Under the pieces are notes generated by a model. The model saw nothing but the letters and a program-made list of their open reading frames with translations, was not told the DNA's origin and made no database searches. Source: Anaerolineae bacterium (GTDB lineage Bacteria; Chloroflexota; Anaerolineae; Anaerolineales; Villigracilaceae). Taken from it: a DNA stretch of 64,000 nt. Positions 16,880 through 25,014 of the stretch are shown here, piece after piece. The position numbers and the translations under genes are program-made. The stretch covers positions 1-64,000 of the forward strand of contig JABGOQ010000099.1 in NCBI GenBank assembly GCA_018645405.1, read 5' to 3'. Positions within the stretch are counted from its first letter, which is position 1; the number at the start of each line of letters is the position of its first letter.

Positions 16880-18382
16880 CTACCGCAAATCGAAAATCAG
16901 ATACCCCTCGCCTTCTGTATAAAGGGGGTAATTGGCAGTGAGATATTCGTGTAAATCTTCTTGTGCTTCCCATTCGTTAAAATCGGTGATTATAAAAAAA
17001 GAGCGGTCTTTGGCGTGTTTGTTAAAAACTTGAGTAAAATTTTGCGGATCACCACGTTTTTCTTGATACCATAAATCGCCTGCGGAGGGCCAGACTGTAT
17101 TATTGAGCCAACCCCAATAATTGAGTCTGTAGCCATAATCTTCTGAGAGGGCGACTGTTTTTCCTTCACCGCGTAGTAAATCGCCAACTTCACGATAGCT
17201 TTGAGCAAGGGGGCGATAGTCTGTAGCGCGGAGGTCGGCACGAATTGTCCACGCGGCACCGAGCAGAGCAAGTGTCCACGTAGCGACAAAGATAAAGCGC
17301 GGTATCACACCTGTTGACAAGCGCGAGCGCAGCGTCCCGCTGATCATCTCCCCAAGAGGGGCTAAGGATAATGCGGCGACCGGGATAAAGGGCATTTGGT
17401 AATAATCGTGCGTTGAGAAGTGATAGTTAAAAATTAATCCGTAGAGGATATATCCGCCCCAGAGACCGTAGACAATCCCATTTTTCTTTTTAGGAAAAAG
17501 GAGCAAGCCAAGCAGGGCGAGTGCGATACCGAGATAGCCAATGACTTCATCGAGATTTAGCCCCCAGCGCAAATAAAAGGAGGGTGAAATGAGCAGGTCG
17601 GGGAAGAAACGCCCGCTGTAATTTTGGGAGGTGCCGCCGCTGAACGCCAAGCCGTTGACGTAATACGCGAGGGTCGGGAGCAGGGCGAGGGTGGCGATGC
17701 CCCAAACTTGGACGTTATTAAAGGCTTTTTTGAGCGACATTTTCTGGAGGACGGTGAGAAGTGCCGCGCCTGCAATAAAAAAGGCTGCTATCACTTTCAT
17801 GAGGGTTGCCAAGCCACCAAAAAGCCCCGCTAAAATTGCCCATTTCCATTTTTTTTCATCTGACCAGCCCGCCAGTGCCCAAATAAATGCCGCGATGAAG
17901 GCGACCATGAGAGGGTCAGGTTGAAAACTTCGGCTGGCGTAAACGCTATAGGGGAGGTAGAGATAAAAAGAGGCGGTCAGGAGCGCGCCATCGGGCGAGA
18001 CGAGACGGCGTGCAGCGAGAAAGAGAAAGGTGCCGCTGATAACCCAAATTATCGCTGTAATGATGCGTGGGAGGGCGAGGTCGGCTTCTCCTCGCTGTGT
18101 GTAAGCGATGACGGTCAGATATTCAAGAAATTCTGGTTCTAGTGTAATTTGTGTTTTCCACTGCTGGACAGCCATATCCCGTTGCCACTCGGGGATATTA
18201 GGCGCGATGCTTTCGTAATACATCCCACGGGCTTTAAGGGCAGAGAAGAGCTGGCGCGTGGGGTGAAAGTCGAGAGGCAGGTCATCGATGTCGATCATCC
18301 GTACCGCAAATGCGCCGATGAAGAGGGTGAGGGTGAAGAGCCAGTAAATGGGTTTGGGGATGTAGGATGTTTTTGAGTTCAT
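16880..18382 (-). CDS. GT39/ArnT-like membrane glycosyltransferase
   Basis: A 500-residue GT-C protein with about 11 membrane segments. The first outer loop carries DIDDLPLDFHPTRQ (about residues 30-43), with acidic residues where the family keeps its catalytic Asp. RSFQPDPLM follows a conserved loop about residue 150. The C-terminal 110 residues are a soluble outer domain with ALSEDYGYRLNYWGW. It is a clear paralogue of the gene at 20958, with the same two motifs and the same ending (EGYLIFDLR / DGYLLIDLR). Likely reaction: transfer of a sugar from a polyprenyl-phosphate donor outside the membrane. Confidence 0.8.
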   Translation of the reverse strand: MNSKTSYIPKPIYWLFTLTLFIGAFAVRMIDIDDLPLDFHPTRQLFSALKARGMYYESIAPNIPEWQRDMAVQQWKTQITLEPEFLEYLTVIAYTQRGEADLALPRIITAIIWVISGTFLFLAARRLVSPDGALLTASFYLYLPYSVYASRSFQPDPLMVAFIAAFIWALAGWSDEKKWKWAILAGLFGGLATLMKVIAAFFIAGAALLTVLQKMSLKKAFNNVQVWGIATLALLPTLAYYVNGLAFSGGTSQNYSGRFFPDLLISPSFYLRWGLNLDEVIGYLGIALALLGLLLFPKKKNGIVYGLWGGYILYGLIFNYHFSTHDYYQMPFIPVAALSLAPLGEMISGTLRSRLSTGVIPRFIFVATWTLALLGAAWTIRADLRATDYRPLAQSYREVGDLLRGEGKTVALSEDYGYRLNYWGWLNNTVWPSAGDLWYQEKRGDPQNFTQVFNKHAKDRSFFIITDFNEWEAQEDLHEYLTANYPLYTEGEGYLIFDLR

Positions 18383-18390
18383 AAAGATTT

Positions 18391-18538
18391 AACCGCTAAG
18401 ACGCGAAGAGCGCGAAGATTGTAGTCTTTGGCAGATTTTATAAGTAGTTTTTAACACGAATTGCGCGAATAAGCGAATGACACAAACACTTTAATGTTTT
18501 TACTCTCGTTATTCGTCCATTCGCGACATTCGCGTTAA
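18391..18538. repeat. Two adjoining intergenic repeats
   Basis: 18391-18417 is a half copy of the repeat found inside the ligase-like gene (AACCGCTAAGACGCGAAG). 18451-18538 is a separate inverted repeat with arms TTAACACGAATTGCGCGAAT and its near-complement ending GCGTTAA. Related copies are at 55479-55566 and 63451-63530. The right arm overlaps the last 10 codons of the neighbouring GT2 gene. Confidence 0.7.
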
Positions 18539-19453
18539 GTTTTTTTGCCGCATATTCACATAAAGCTCACGCACATATCCAAAGCCAAGCAAACTCAGAA
18601 AGGCGTAAAGAATTCTCTTCCAGCTTTTGAGGGCAGTTGGGGGATGATACTTAAAAGTACGTCCATAGGCTGCCAAGCCTGCTTTCATTTTACCTGCTTC
18701 AACCAGATAAAAGGCATCAAGATGATTTGCACCCGCCAGAATTTTCTTTTTTTGCTTGCGAAGGATATTCACCAGCAAAGGTTGAGTATGCATCCACTCA
18801 AGAATTTTGAAGGCTTCTTTGCCAAAGCGTTCGGCGTGAGCGATATTTTTCGCATCGTCGTGATAGCGGGCTTTGGCTAATGTTTCTGGTGTGTAAATCA
18901 TTGGAGCGATTTGTGCCATCCGTAACCAGAGATGATGGTCGAGTAAGAAATGATAGTTTAAATCAAGATGCCCGGCCTGCTCTAAAATGCTGCGGCGCAT
19001 AAAAACAGCAGGCTGGCTGATAATTTTGAAAGCGGCTAGATCATCTACTTTGTAGGGAGAAAAACGCTGTACGTTGATGGGGTTGCCTTCGCCGTCTATG
19101 GATAAAACATCACCATAGATAATGCCAGCATCGGGATTTTTCTCGAAGAGTTCGGCTACTTTCGCTAAAGTATCAGGGAGGTAAACATCATCTGAGTTGA
19201 GCCAGGCAATGATTTCGCCTGTTGCACGGGAGAAGCCTTTGTTAATGGCATCTGCTTGCCCTGCGTCTATTTCGGAGACCCACCACGTCAAATGCTCGGA
19301 ATGTTTCTTTATGATTCCCACGCTCCCATCCGAGGAGGCTCCATCCACAATCATATACTCAACTTGTAGATAATTCTGCTCCAAAACAGAATTGATCGTT
19401 TCTTCCAAATAATCCGCTTGGTTGAAGGAGGGGGTGATAATAGAAAATTTCAT
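18509..19453 (-). CDS. GT2-family glycosyltransferase (copy 2)
   Basis: A 314-residue GT-A enzyme. It opens SIITPSFNQADYL (residues 4-16), then VDGASSDGS and the DXD-type LNSDD (about 92-96). The DHHLWLRMAQ region, about residue 180, fits the catalytic-base area of GT2. It is a paralogue of the gene at 14603. A C-terminal extension of about 90 residues is basic and has a short hydrophobic patch (FLSLLGFGYV), possibly a membrane anchor. The last ten residues (NLTRMSRMDE) are encoded by the intergenic repeat. The start overlaps the stop of the upstream membrane gene by 4 bases. Confidence 0.9.
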   Translation of the reverse strand: MKFSIITPSFNQADYLEETINSVLEQNYLQVEYMIVDGASSDGSVGIIKKHSEHLTWWVSEIDAGQADAINKGFSRATGEIIAWLNSDDVYLPDTLAKVAELFEKNPDAGIIYGDVLSIDGEGNPINVQRFSPYKVDDLAAFKIISQPAVFMRRSILEQAGHLDLNYHFLLDHHLWLRMAQIAPMIYTPETLAKARYHDDAKNIAHAERFGKEAFKILEWMHTQPLLVNILRKQKKKILAGANHLDAFYLVEAGKMKAGLAAYGRTFKYHPPTALKSWKRILYAFLSLLGFGYVRELYVNMRQKNLTRMSRMDE

Positions 19454-20958
19454 TGTAAAGGAAAAACCTCGTAAAGATGATAATTCCCATAGCTTCGCAA
19501 GCCTTGTAGGGTGTCGAGGTCGAAGCGATAAGGCTCAGCAAATTTTTCTAGCATGGTATCCAGGTTTTCGCCATTCCATTCTTGAACGACCAAGAAAATA
19601 CGCCCATACGTCTTTTTTCGATCGAAATAGTTTTCTGTTTCATTTCGAATAAGCATTTCGTATTCAAGGATAGGAGCCGATGTCGTATTGATTAAAATCA
19701 GGTCATCAGTGCGTAATTCTTCGTCCAAAAAATCTGCGATTGCTTGTGTATTACTTTTTCCTGCAAAATAACCAGGCAAATTAGGGATAAGTTGAGCCGT
19801 ATATATAAAAGCAAGAAAAGACATTAGGCCTATGAAAACCCACTCAAAAGGGTTTTTTTTGATCTTCAATTTTCTAAATGCACCAACTATGCCAGCAGAT
19901 GCAAAAATGAGTAAAGGAGCTATAGAAAATGACCAAATTCGAGGCCAGGAGTTTGGTCTTTTTAGCAAGATCACGGTAGTTATGCCAACAATAAAAGCAA
20001 GTTGCATAGGAATGCGATGATTAGCAAGTTTTTTATGAAAGAAAAACGCAAAGATGCTACCAAAAACTACTGCCCATATCATCCAAGATGGAATTGCTCT
20101 TGTCCAAACTTCCCATGTGTTCAGGAATTTTCCCCACATTCGATCAGGAAGTATCTCCCAAGGGACAGGGATAACAGAATTATTAGCAAAAAATTCATCT
20201 CGACTGAAAAGTAAAATTGGTAAATACAAAATGGTTGTCAGAAAAGCTGTTGAAAAACCAGAAATTAGCCAATAACGTAAAAAATCCCATTTTGATGTAT
20301 AACTTCCACCAAAATCACCTATATAAGCAGAAAAAAGTAACCAAAAATATAAGATAAGAAAAGGGAAAAACATCGTTGGGATGGTAAAGAATCCCAAGCT
20401 AAAAATAATAACAAGAAGAAGCCAAGAGAATCTGTTTTTTTTGCGTCGAAGCTCGTTTCCTAAGATAAAAGCTAATAAGGTAAAAAAAGCAACTAAAATA
20501 TATCCACGAATCAGGAATGAAAACTGTAGCAATGTAGGGAAAAATGCAACCATCAGTGCCGCGAGTGTTCCCGTTGCGGGGTTATAAAGGCGTTTCCCTA
20601 AAATATAGCTTGCTGGCACCATCAAAACCCCTACCGTTAAAGGCATTATACGCAAAACCCAGATTTCTTTTCCTCCCAAATGATAAACAAGATTAAGTAA
20701 AACACTTGAAAAAACATGATTATTCGGCAAATGATAATCACTTACTGTCTGAAAGAGACTGCCACGAATAAAAGCAAGATAAGTGTAAGCTTCGTCATGC
20801 GTAATGCTTAACCCAATTTTGGGAATACGGGCAATTATCGCAGCAAAAATAATAAATATAAGCAGAAAGGTATGTGTAGAGAAAGGTAAAAGCGACAAAA
20901 CTTCTCTCGCAAAAGATTTTACGTCTTCCCAAAAATCAGCTGAAAAAGTTTTTATCAT
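19450..20958 (-). CDS. GT-C membrane glycosyltransferase (GT39-like)
   Basis: A 502-residue protein with about 11-12 membrane segments. The first outer loop has SITHDEAYTY (about residues 52-61), the HDE signature of ArnT/PMT-like GT-C enzymes. DYHLPNNHVFSSVLL a little later matches the substrate-loop motif of many bacterial GT39 proteins. A soluble C-terminal part of about 100 residues follows the last helix. The start codon overlaps the stop of the upstream paralogue by one base, and its own stop overlaps the GT2 start, so three genes are translationally linked. Confidence 0.8.
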   Translation of the reverse strand: MIKTFSADFWEDVKSFAREVLSLLPFSTHTFLLIFIIFAAIIARIPKIGLSITHDEAYTYLAFIRGSLFQTVSDYHLPNNHVFSSVLLNLVYHLGGKEIWVLRIMPLTVGVLMVPASYILGKRLYNPATGTLAALMVAFFPTLLQFSFLIRGYILVAFFTLLAFILGNELRRKKNRFSWLLLVIIFSLGFFTIPTMFFPFLILYFWLLFSAYIGDFGGSYTSKWDFLRYWLISGFSTAFLTTILYLPILLFSRDEFFANNSVIPVPWEILPDRMWGKFLNTWEVWTRAIPSWMIWAVVFGSIFAFFFHKKLANHRIPMQLAFIVGITTVILLKRPNSWPRIWSFSIAPLLIFASAGIVGAFRKLKIKKNPFEWVFIGLMSFLAFIYTAQLIPNLPGYFAGKSNTQAIADFLDEELRTDDLILINTTSAPILEYEMLIRNETENYFDRKKTYGRIFLVVQEWNGENLDTMLEKFAEPYRFDLDTLQGLRSYGNYHLYEVFPLQ

Positions 20959-22436
20959 TATTTTCTCAAATCAATTAGAAGATAGCCATCGCCTTCTGCC
21001 GCGATTGGGTAAGTCTCTAAAATCTCGCGCAAGCCTGCCTGTTTTTCATATTGCCCGAAAGCCGTGATCAGGAAAAAATCTTTACCTTCTGTCAACCCTG
21101 CAAACTCTTTTTGCGCATCAATCCCGCCACCGCGCACCTTCATCAGCTCGGTATCAATGGGCCACAACGCGACCTTTCTCCAGCCGAGCGCCATCAGCCT
21201 GTAGCCATAATCTTGCGTCAGCGCGATGGTTTTACTCTCCGGTGGGATTGCTTCGCCGATGCTCTCCCAAAATGGAATTTCATGCTGATAATTTTCGGAT
21301 ACGAGAACTGAGCGCGCCACCCAAGCAGGATACGCAACCCCGAGCAGGATTATGCCAATCAGCAGGCTACGCCAGAAACGCCCTTGACCTTTGGCTTGCT
21401 CGGCGATTAATTGAGCAATTGGTGCGATCCCCAACGCGATGATCGGTATCAACTGAATATGATAATAACTGTGTGTATACATCTGAAAAGGCAGCGTTAG
21501 CCCATAAAGCAAATAGCCAATCCAAACTGAGACGAGAAGCGCACGCCCACGCGAAGGCAGGAGAAAAACCCCAATGATGCTCAAATAAATAATGGGCAGA
21601 CCAAATAATGAGCCGATAAAGGTCATCCACTGTAGATAAAATTTGGTGCTGGAAAGAAGGTGAAGTAAATCAAGCGTCCAACTGATAAAGTATTCGCCAG
21701 AACGCTCACCAGAGCCGAGAATATAATAGCTAAAAGCAGGCAAGATCATGATGAGTGCCATTGCCCAAACTTGCGGAGATTTCCAAACTTTCTTCCAGCC
21801 ATAAGCGAGTAAAACAGCTGTAATAACTGCTCCCGCAACAAAGAAAGCGATAACAATTTTGATGAGAGTGGCTAATCCGAGTAAGAGAGCGGCGAGGATT
21901 GCCCATTTCCATGTCTTTTCTTCTACCCAACGATAAAGCGCATAAAGCCCACTTACAAAGAGAGATGTCATTAATGGGTCAGGCTGAAAAGAACGGGAGG
22001 CCTGTACCGAGAAGGGTAAAATAAGATAAAAAGCGAGTGCAATTAACGCACCTTCATCGGATGTCATACGGCGAGCAAGGTCGAAGAGAGCGAGCCCCGC
22101 AAGGAGCCAGAATATGGTGTTAAGAATACGTGGGGTAGCAAAGCTCTCTCCGCCAGTCAGTTTGTAGCCGAGCGCGACCAAGCTTTCGATGATAGGTGGC
22201 TCAAAATCACCGACACGGTTGCTGAAGGTGGCGGCTAATTCTTTGAGTTGAGTATCTGCATCGGGGGAGAGTTGATAATAAATATCGCGTGCAACGAGGA
22301 TATTGCGAAGTTGACGCGTGGAATGAAAGTCGAGGGGGGGATCGTTGAGATCTATCAGGCGCAGAATCCCGCCCAAGATCAGCAAGCAAGCCAAAATCAG
22401 GTGCGTTGCGGAAATTTTCTTAAAAAAGGCTGTCAT
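20958..22436 (-). CDS. GT39/ArnT-like membrane glycosyltransferase, paralogue of the 16880 gene
   Basis: A 492-residue GT-C protein with about 11 membrane segments. DLNDPPLDFHSTRQ (about residues 28-41) and RSFQPDPLM match the gene at 16880 nearly word for word, and both end with a soluble domain containing an LxQDYGYRL / LSEDYGYRL segment. The pair must come from a duplication, but the copies now flank a GT2 and another GT-C gene. It probably transfers a sugar from polyprenyl phosphate at the outer face. The start lies 17 bases inside the upstream DUF115 gene. Confidence 0.8.
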   Translation of the reverse strand: MTAFFKKISATHLILACLLILGGILRLIDLNDPPLDFHSTRQLRNILVARDIYYQLSPDADTQLKELAATFSNRVGDFEPPIIESLVALGYKLTGGESFATPRILNTIFWLLAGLALFDLARRMTSDEGALIALAFYLILPFSVQASRSFQPDPLMTSLFVSGLYALYRWVEEKTWKWAILAALLLGLATLIKIVIAFFVAGAVITAVLLAYGWKKVWKSPQVWAMALIMILPAFSYYILGSGERSGEYFISWTLDLLHLLSSTKFYLQWMTFIGSLFGLPIIYLSIIGVFLLPSRGRALLVSVWIGYLLYGLTLPFQMYTHSYYHIQLIPIIALGIAPIAQLIAEQAKGQGRFWRSLLIGIILLGVAYPAWVARSVLVSENYQHEIPFWESIGEAIPPESKTIALTQDYGYRLMALGWRKVALWPIDTELMKVRGGGIDAQKEFAGLTEGKDFFLITAFGQYEKQAGLREILETYPIAAEGDGYLLIDLRK

Positions 22437-23229
22437 AATCCACTTTGATAAAAATTGTTAATTTGCCGCCGATGGTCGCATCCAAAATTTCACGTCCGTC
22501 TTGCTCGTAGTTGATACGTGCCATCGCGTAGGCGACTTCGGACATATCCAAATCGGGGAGTTGCCAACGGAAACCTTTGCCAAAATAACGCGGGTCGAAA
22601 TGATTCGGGTCATCGCCATCGGATGTGACGGTTTTATTGGCTTCACCCTTACTCTTGAAGCTGTGATCCACGCCGATTAGAATTGCCTGCTCGAAGCCCA
22701 TATGATAGGCGAGCTGGAGACAGACGTTGGTAACGGTTGCCCCCTCCCAGAGACGGTAGCGGGCATCGTGGGCGAATTTTATGCCGTCGTAAGTTGTGTA
22801 GAGAAAATTTGGCGGGTTGGATGTTGAAGGTTGAAAGTATTTACGCGAACGCCAGGAGAAAAAGCGAGGCATATCGAGGGCGAGAAAATCATCTACGCAT
22901 TGTTCGATGACTAGGTCGTTAACGGAGGCGAGGAAAGATGTCTGGAAGCCCCATTCTTCAAAGGCGAGATAGATGCGATTCATCCCAAAAGTGTATTCGC
23001 CTTTGAGCTTAGAGACATCTGTATCGCGCAAGCTGGGGCCATTACCGATGATGAAGCAGCGTTCGCCTTTGTATTTATCTTTGAGTTCACCGAGGGCGTC
23101 CATACTCTCTTTGCGCCAAGGGTGAAGGTAGGCGGCGGGTAGCTCAGGCAGATGGCGCGCGGTGATGACTGCATCACGGGCGAGATTCCAAAGGGGGGTG
23201 GGAATGAGGGATTTGAGGGTATTTTTCAT
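22420..23229 (-). CDS. DUF115 (Maf/MptE-like) protein
   Basis: A 269-residue protein of the DUF115/PF01973 group. The family motif is GERCFIIGNGPSLRD (about residues 55-69), with a Rossmann-like core, GADHSFKSKG-type ending seen here as GVDHSFKSKG, and a conserved Asn-rich MNRIYLAFEEWGF. Relatives include archaeal MptE-like kinases and the flagellin-modifying Maf proteins, which move nonulosonates onto protein. Since NeuB- and NeuA-like genes lie in the same locus and no flagellar gene is seen, a glycosyl-transfer role is plausible but unproven. It has no signal peptide or membrane helix. Confidence 0.7.
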   Translation of the reverse strand: MKNTLKSLIPTPLWNLARDAVITARHLPELPAAYLHPWRKESMDALGELKDKYKGERCFIIGNGPSLRDTDVSKLKGEYTFGMNRIYLAFEEWGFQTSFLASVNDLVIEQCVDDFLALDMPRFFSWRSRKYFQPSTSNPPNFLYTTYDGIKFAHDARYRLWEGATVTNVCLQLAYHMGFEQAILIGVDHSFKSKGEANKTVTSDGDDPNHFDPRYFGKGFRWQLPDLDMSEVAYAMARINYEQDGREILDATIGGKLTIFIKVDYDSLF

Positions 23230-23243
23230 TATTTAATCTTAGG

Positions 23244-23291
23244 GTGGTCTCGATACGAGCGACAGAAGCATGTCGCTCTACTCAACCAACG
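23244..23291. repeat. Short copy of the GTTGAGTAG repeat
   Basis: GGTGGTCTCGATACGAGC at the left and CTCTACTCAACCAACGA at the right match the ends of the larger repeat at 33611-33714. A small palindrome (GAGCGACA / TGTCGCTC) lies between. It fills the gap between the DUF115 and SDR genes. Confidence 0.6.
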
Positions 23292-23294
23292 ATC

Positions 23295-24053
23295 TTACTC
23301 TGTACTTAATCGTGCTGTTGCGCCACCGTCCACGACAAGGGCTTGACCGGTCATGAAGGAAGACTGCTCGTTATCTGCAAGGAAGTAGATCGCGTTGGCA
23401 ATTTCTGCTGGTGTGCCAACTTTTCCGCTGACTGTTTTGCGAGCGAGATTTTCGAGACGCTCATTGATGCCACCATCGCCAACGTGGCCGCGTCCCAGTC
23501 CGTCACGGAGCATTTGGGTATCGACTGCACCGGGCAAAATGGCATTGACGCGGATCTCATCTGGCGCAAATTCTATTGCCATCGCGCGGGTCAGGGCGAG
23601 AAGTCCGCCTTTGCTGGCGGCGTAGGCGGCGATATTAGCAGAGGTTTGGATTGCGTGAACGGAAGAAACATTCACCACCGCTCCACCATTACGAGCTTTT
23701 AATAAAGGATGTGCCAATTTTACGCCCAGAAAAACGGAGCGCAAATTTGCTTCCATAACAGCATCCCATTCTTCGACGGAAGTCTCTAAAATTGGTTTAG
23801 CGATTTGCAATGCAGCATTGTTGACCAAAGCATCAAGACTATCCGTGAACTGCTGTGCTTGGGCAAAAATATCTTCCATCGCATCACCACTCGAAATATC
23901 AGATTGGATGAAAAGACCATCTTCGGGAAAATCATCACCAAAGGGAGAAATATCCACGCCGATGACGCGCCAGCCTTTGGACGCGAAGAGTTGAACTGTG
24001 GCGCGCCCGATGCCGCCAGATGCACCTGTGATGAGGATTGTTTTATTTGTCAT
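23295..24053 (-). CDS. Short-chain dehydrogenase/reductase (SDR, copy 1)
   Basis: A 252-residue classical SDR. The cofactor motif is GASGGIGRA (residues 10-18), then NNAAL, an active-site Ser in NVSSVHA and the YAASK dyad (Tyr about 154, Lys 158), with a C-terminal GQALVVDGGA. It is FabG-like by sequence, but the setting argues for a sugar or nonulosonate precursor rather than fatty acid synthesis. Its start overlaps the end of the adjacent 2-hydroxyacid dehydrogenase gene by 11 bases, so the two oxidoreductases are probably used in one pathway. The substrate is unknown. Confidence 0.85.
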   Translation of the reverse strand: MTNKTILITGASGGIGRATVQLFASKGWRVIGVDISPFGDDFPEDGLFIQSDISSGDAMEDIFAQAQQFTDSLDALVNNAALQIAKPILETSVEEWDAVMEANLRSVFLGVKLAHPLLKARNGGAVVNVSSVHAIQTSANIAAYAASKGGLLALTRAMAIEFAPDEIRVNAILPGAVDTQMLRDGLGRGHVGDGGINERLENLARKTVSGKVGTPAEIANAIYFLADNEQSSFMTGQALVVDGGATARLSTE

Positions 24054-25014
24054 TTTTCAAAGCACTCGAATCTATTTCAAGACCATCCAATAAATTTTTT
24101 ATCGTATTCCAATGCACCCGCTCCCATGCTGCGGGGCTGGAGTTGGAGTTATGCGGAGCAAGCATGACATTGTCCATTTTCTTGAGGGGGCTATCTTCGG
24201 GCAAAGGCTCGACTTCAAAAACGTCCATTGCTGCGCCGCCAAGTTTACCCGCTTGCAATGCTTCAATCAATGCTATTTCGTCCACTATGGGACCGCGCGC
24301 AGTATTGATAAGAATAGCATTTTCTTTCATCTGCGCGAGCGTGAGCGCATTAATAAGGTGCTCACTGGTGGGGTTTAAATCGCAGTTTACTGAAAGAAAG
24401 TCTGAATTTGAAAGCAAAATATCAAGCGTTGTCAATTCAATACCTGATTCATTGATAAAAACATGGTCGATTTCGATAATATCTGTGCCTAGAACTTTCA
24501 TCCCAAAGGTTTTGGCGCGGCGCGTGACGGCTTTGCCGATATTTCCGATTCCGATGATTCCCAGCGTGGATTCGCTGAGGGTCTTTCCGGGAATTTTCTT
24601 CCACTCGCCATTTTTCATGGCAGCATCCATCCACGGTTGGCGACGGGAGAATGCGAGAATATAGCCAAGAACTGAATCCGAGACAGGGGTGGTGAAGGCA
24701 TTCTGTGTCCGCCCGATGATGATTCCATAACGGGAGCAAGCTAAGGCGTCGAGTGAATCGATTCCTGTGCCCCATTTCGAGATCACTTTTAGGCGCGGAG
24801 CACATGCTTCGATTACGCGAGCGGTGTATCGGTCATCTCCACAGATCGCGCCATCAAATTGACCGGCGTATTCCAGCAAATCAGATTCTTCCATTCGCTC
24901 TTCGACATTTGGGACAATTACTTTTAGACCATAGCTTTCCAGCACTGGCTGAAAACGGTCTAAAAATGGAATCATATAGGGGGCGGTGAGGAGGATCGTT
25001 TTCATTTTATTCAC
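24043..25014 (-). CDS. D-isomer-specific 2-hydroxyacid dehydrogenase (SerA-like)
   Basis: A 323-residue NAD-dependent dehydrogenase without the C-terminal ACT domain of long SerA. The NAD site is GIIGIGNIGKAV. The catalytic Arg lies in NTARGPIVDE, the Glu in DVFEVEPLPEDSPL and the His in LAPHNSNSS. It acts on a 2-hydroxy/2-keto acid; phosphoglycerate is possible, but its place in a glycan locus suggests a sugar-acid. It is coupled to the SDR downstream (11-base overlap) and to the large membrane gene upstream (8-base overlap). Confidence 0.85.
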   Translation of the reverse strand: MNKMKTILLTAPYMIPFLDRFQPVLESYGLKVIVPNVEERMEESDLLEYAGQFDGAICGDDRYTARVIEACAPRLKVISKWGTGIDSLDALACSRYGIIIGRTQNAFTTPVSDSVLGYILAFSRRQPWMDAAMKNGEWKKIPGKTLSESTLGIIGIGNIGKAVTRRAKTFGMKVLGTDIIEIDHVFINESGIELTTLDILLSNSDFLSVNCDLNPTSEHLINALTLAQMKENAILINTARGPIVDEIALIEALQAGKLGGAAMDVFEVEPLPEDSPLKKMDNVMLAPHNSNSSPAAWERVHWNTIKNLLDGLEIDSSALKNDK

